Origin: an uncultured Lachnobacterium sp.
Lineage (GTDB): Bacteria > Bacillota > Clostridia > Lachnospirales > Lachnospiraceae
Direction of reading: 5' to 3'
Assembly (NCBI GenBank): GCA_900550545.1
Contig: URSS01000041.1
Location: forward strand, 1-23,338
DNA length: 23,338 nucleotides
The notes below the pieces were generated by a model. That model had not been told where the DNA came from and did not search any database. It saw nothing but the letters and a program-made list of their open reading frames with translations. Shown one piece after another: positions 23,288 to 23,338 of this stretch. How positions within the stretch are numbered: the stretch's first letter is position 1; every line of letters begins with the position of its first letter. Position numbers and translations under genes: made by a program.

Positions 23288-23338
23288 CTGTCTCTTATAC
23301 ACATCTCCGAGCCCACGAGACTAAGGCGAATCTCGTAT
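23288..23338. other. Illumina Nextera adapter contamination
   Basis: CTGTCTCTTATACACATCT (23288-23306) is the Tn5 mosaic end. CCGAGCCCACGAGAC (23307-23321) is the Nextera i7 side, TAAGGCGA (23322-23329) equals index N701, and ATCTCGTAT (23330-23338) starts the P7 tail. This is library construct, not genome. Confidence 0.98.

Overview
The window looks like a chromosomal piece of a low-to-mid GC Gram-positive anaerobe. Lachnospiraceae (Clostridia) is the best guess. The basis is the gdpP-rplI-dnaB order typical of Firmicutes, strong AGGAGG-type ribosome binding sites, codon use, and families such as a short NfeD next to an SPFH protein and VgrG-like spikes in a Gram-positive context. The assignment is inferred, not proven. 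The last 51 bases (23288-23338) are Illumina Nextera adapter, not biology, so the true sequence ends at 23287.

Layout. (1) 1-1825: debris of an Rhs-type polymorphic toxin locus. It holds the 3' end of an Rhs gene with its toxin tip, a candidate immunity gene, an orphan toxin fragment, and a second short Rhs core cassette whose toxin is cut off at a visible deletion scar. (2) 1851-7359: a housekeeping block of nfeD, an SPFH/paraslipin gene, gdpP (c-di-AMP phosphodiesterase), rplI and dnaB, with good promoters and intrinsic terminators. (3) 7358-12846: a second polymorphic toxin island built on VgrG/phage-spike-like proteins. It has a headless VgrG fragment, then a VgrG-like gene followed by a short toxin and an immunity gene. 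The VgrG tail and toxin N-terminus are then duplicated almost perfectly (9045-10153 matches 11099-12207) but carry a different toxin C-terminus. In the second copy the VgrG part has a 250-bp deletion between 11-bp repeats, and its immunity gene is broken by a 2-bp AT insertion. (4) 12820-17066: two unrelated IS110-superfamily elements, one IS110-like on the minus strand and one IS1111-like on the plus strand with 11-bp inverted ends. Both have noncoding flanks of the right size and place for a bridge RNA. Between them lie an EndoU-type toxin fragment with its own immunity candidate and the N-terminal stub of a replication-type protein. (5) 17113-23285: a sugar-utilisation operon with a LacI-family regulator, two MalF/MalG-type permeases, a GH13 alpha-glucosidase (oligo-1,6-glucosidase-like) and a solute-binding lipoprotein. 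Two 18-bp palindromic operator candidates lie in its promoter region.

How it works together. The housekeeping and sugar blocks are ordinary. The two toxin islands on either side of the nfeD-dnaB block are an accessory hot spot in active decay and rearrangement, with at least five toxin tips or remnants and four immunity candidates in about 15 kb. The most interesting feature is the VgrG-like and toxin module. VgrG gene and toxin gene overlap by 46 bp in different frames, and adding one T to a T6 run inside the overlap would fuse them into one 'evolved VgrG' of about 764 residues. No sheath, tube, membrane complex or baseplate gene is in the window, so how such a protein would be delivered is open.
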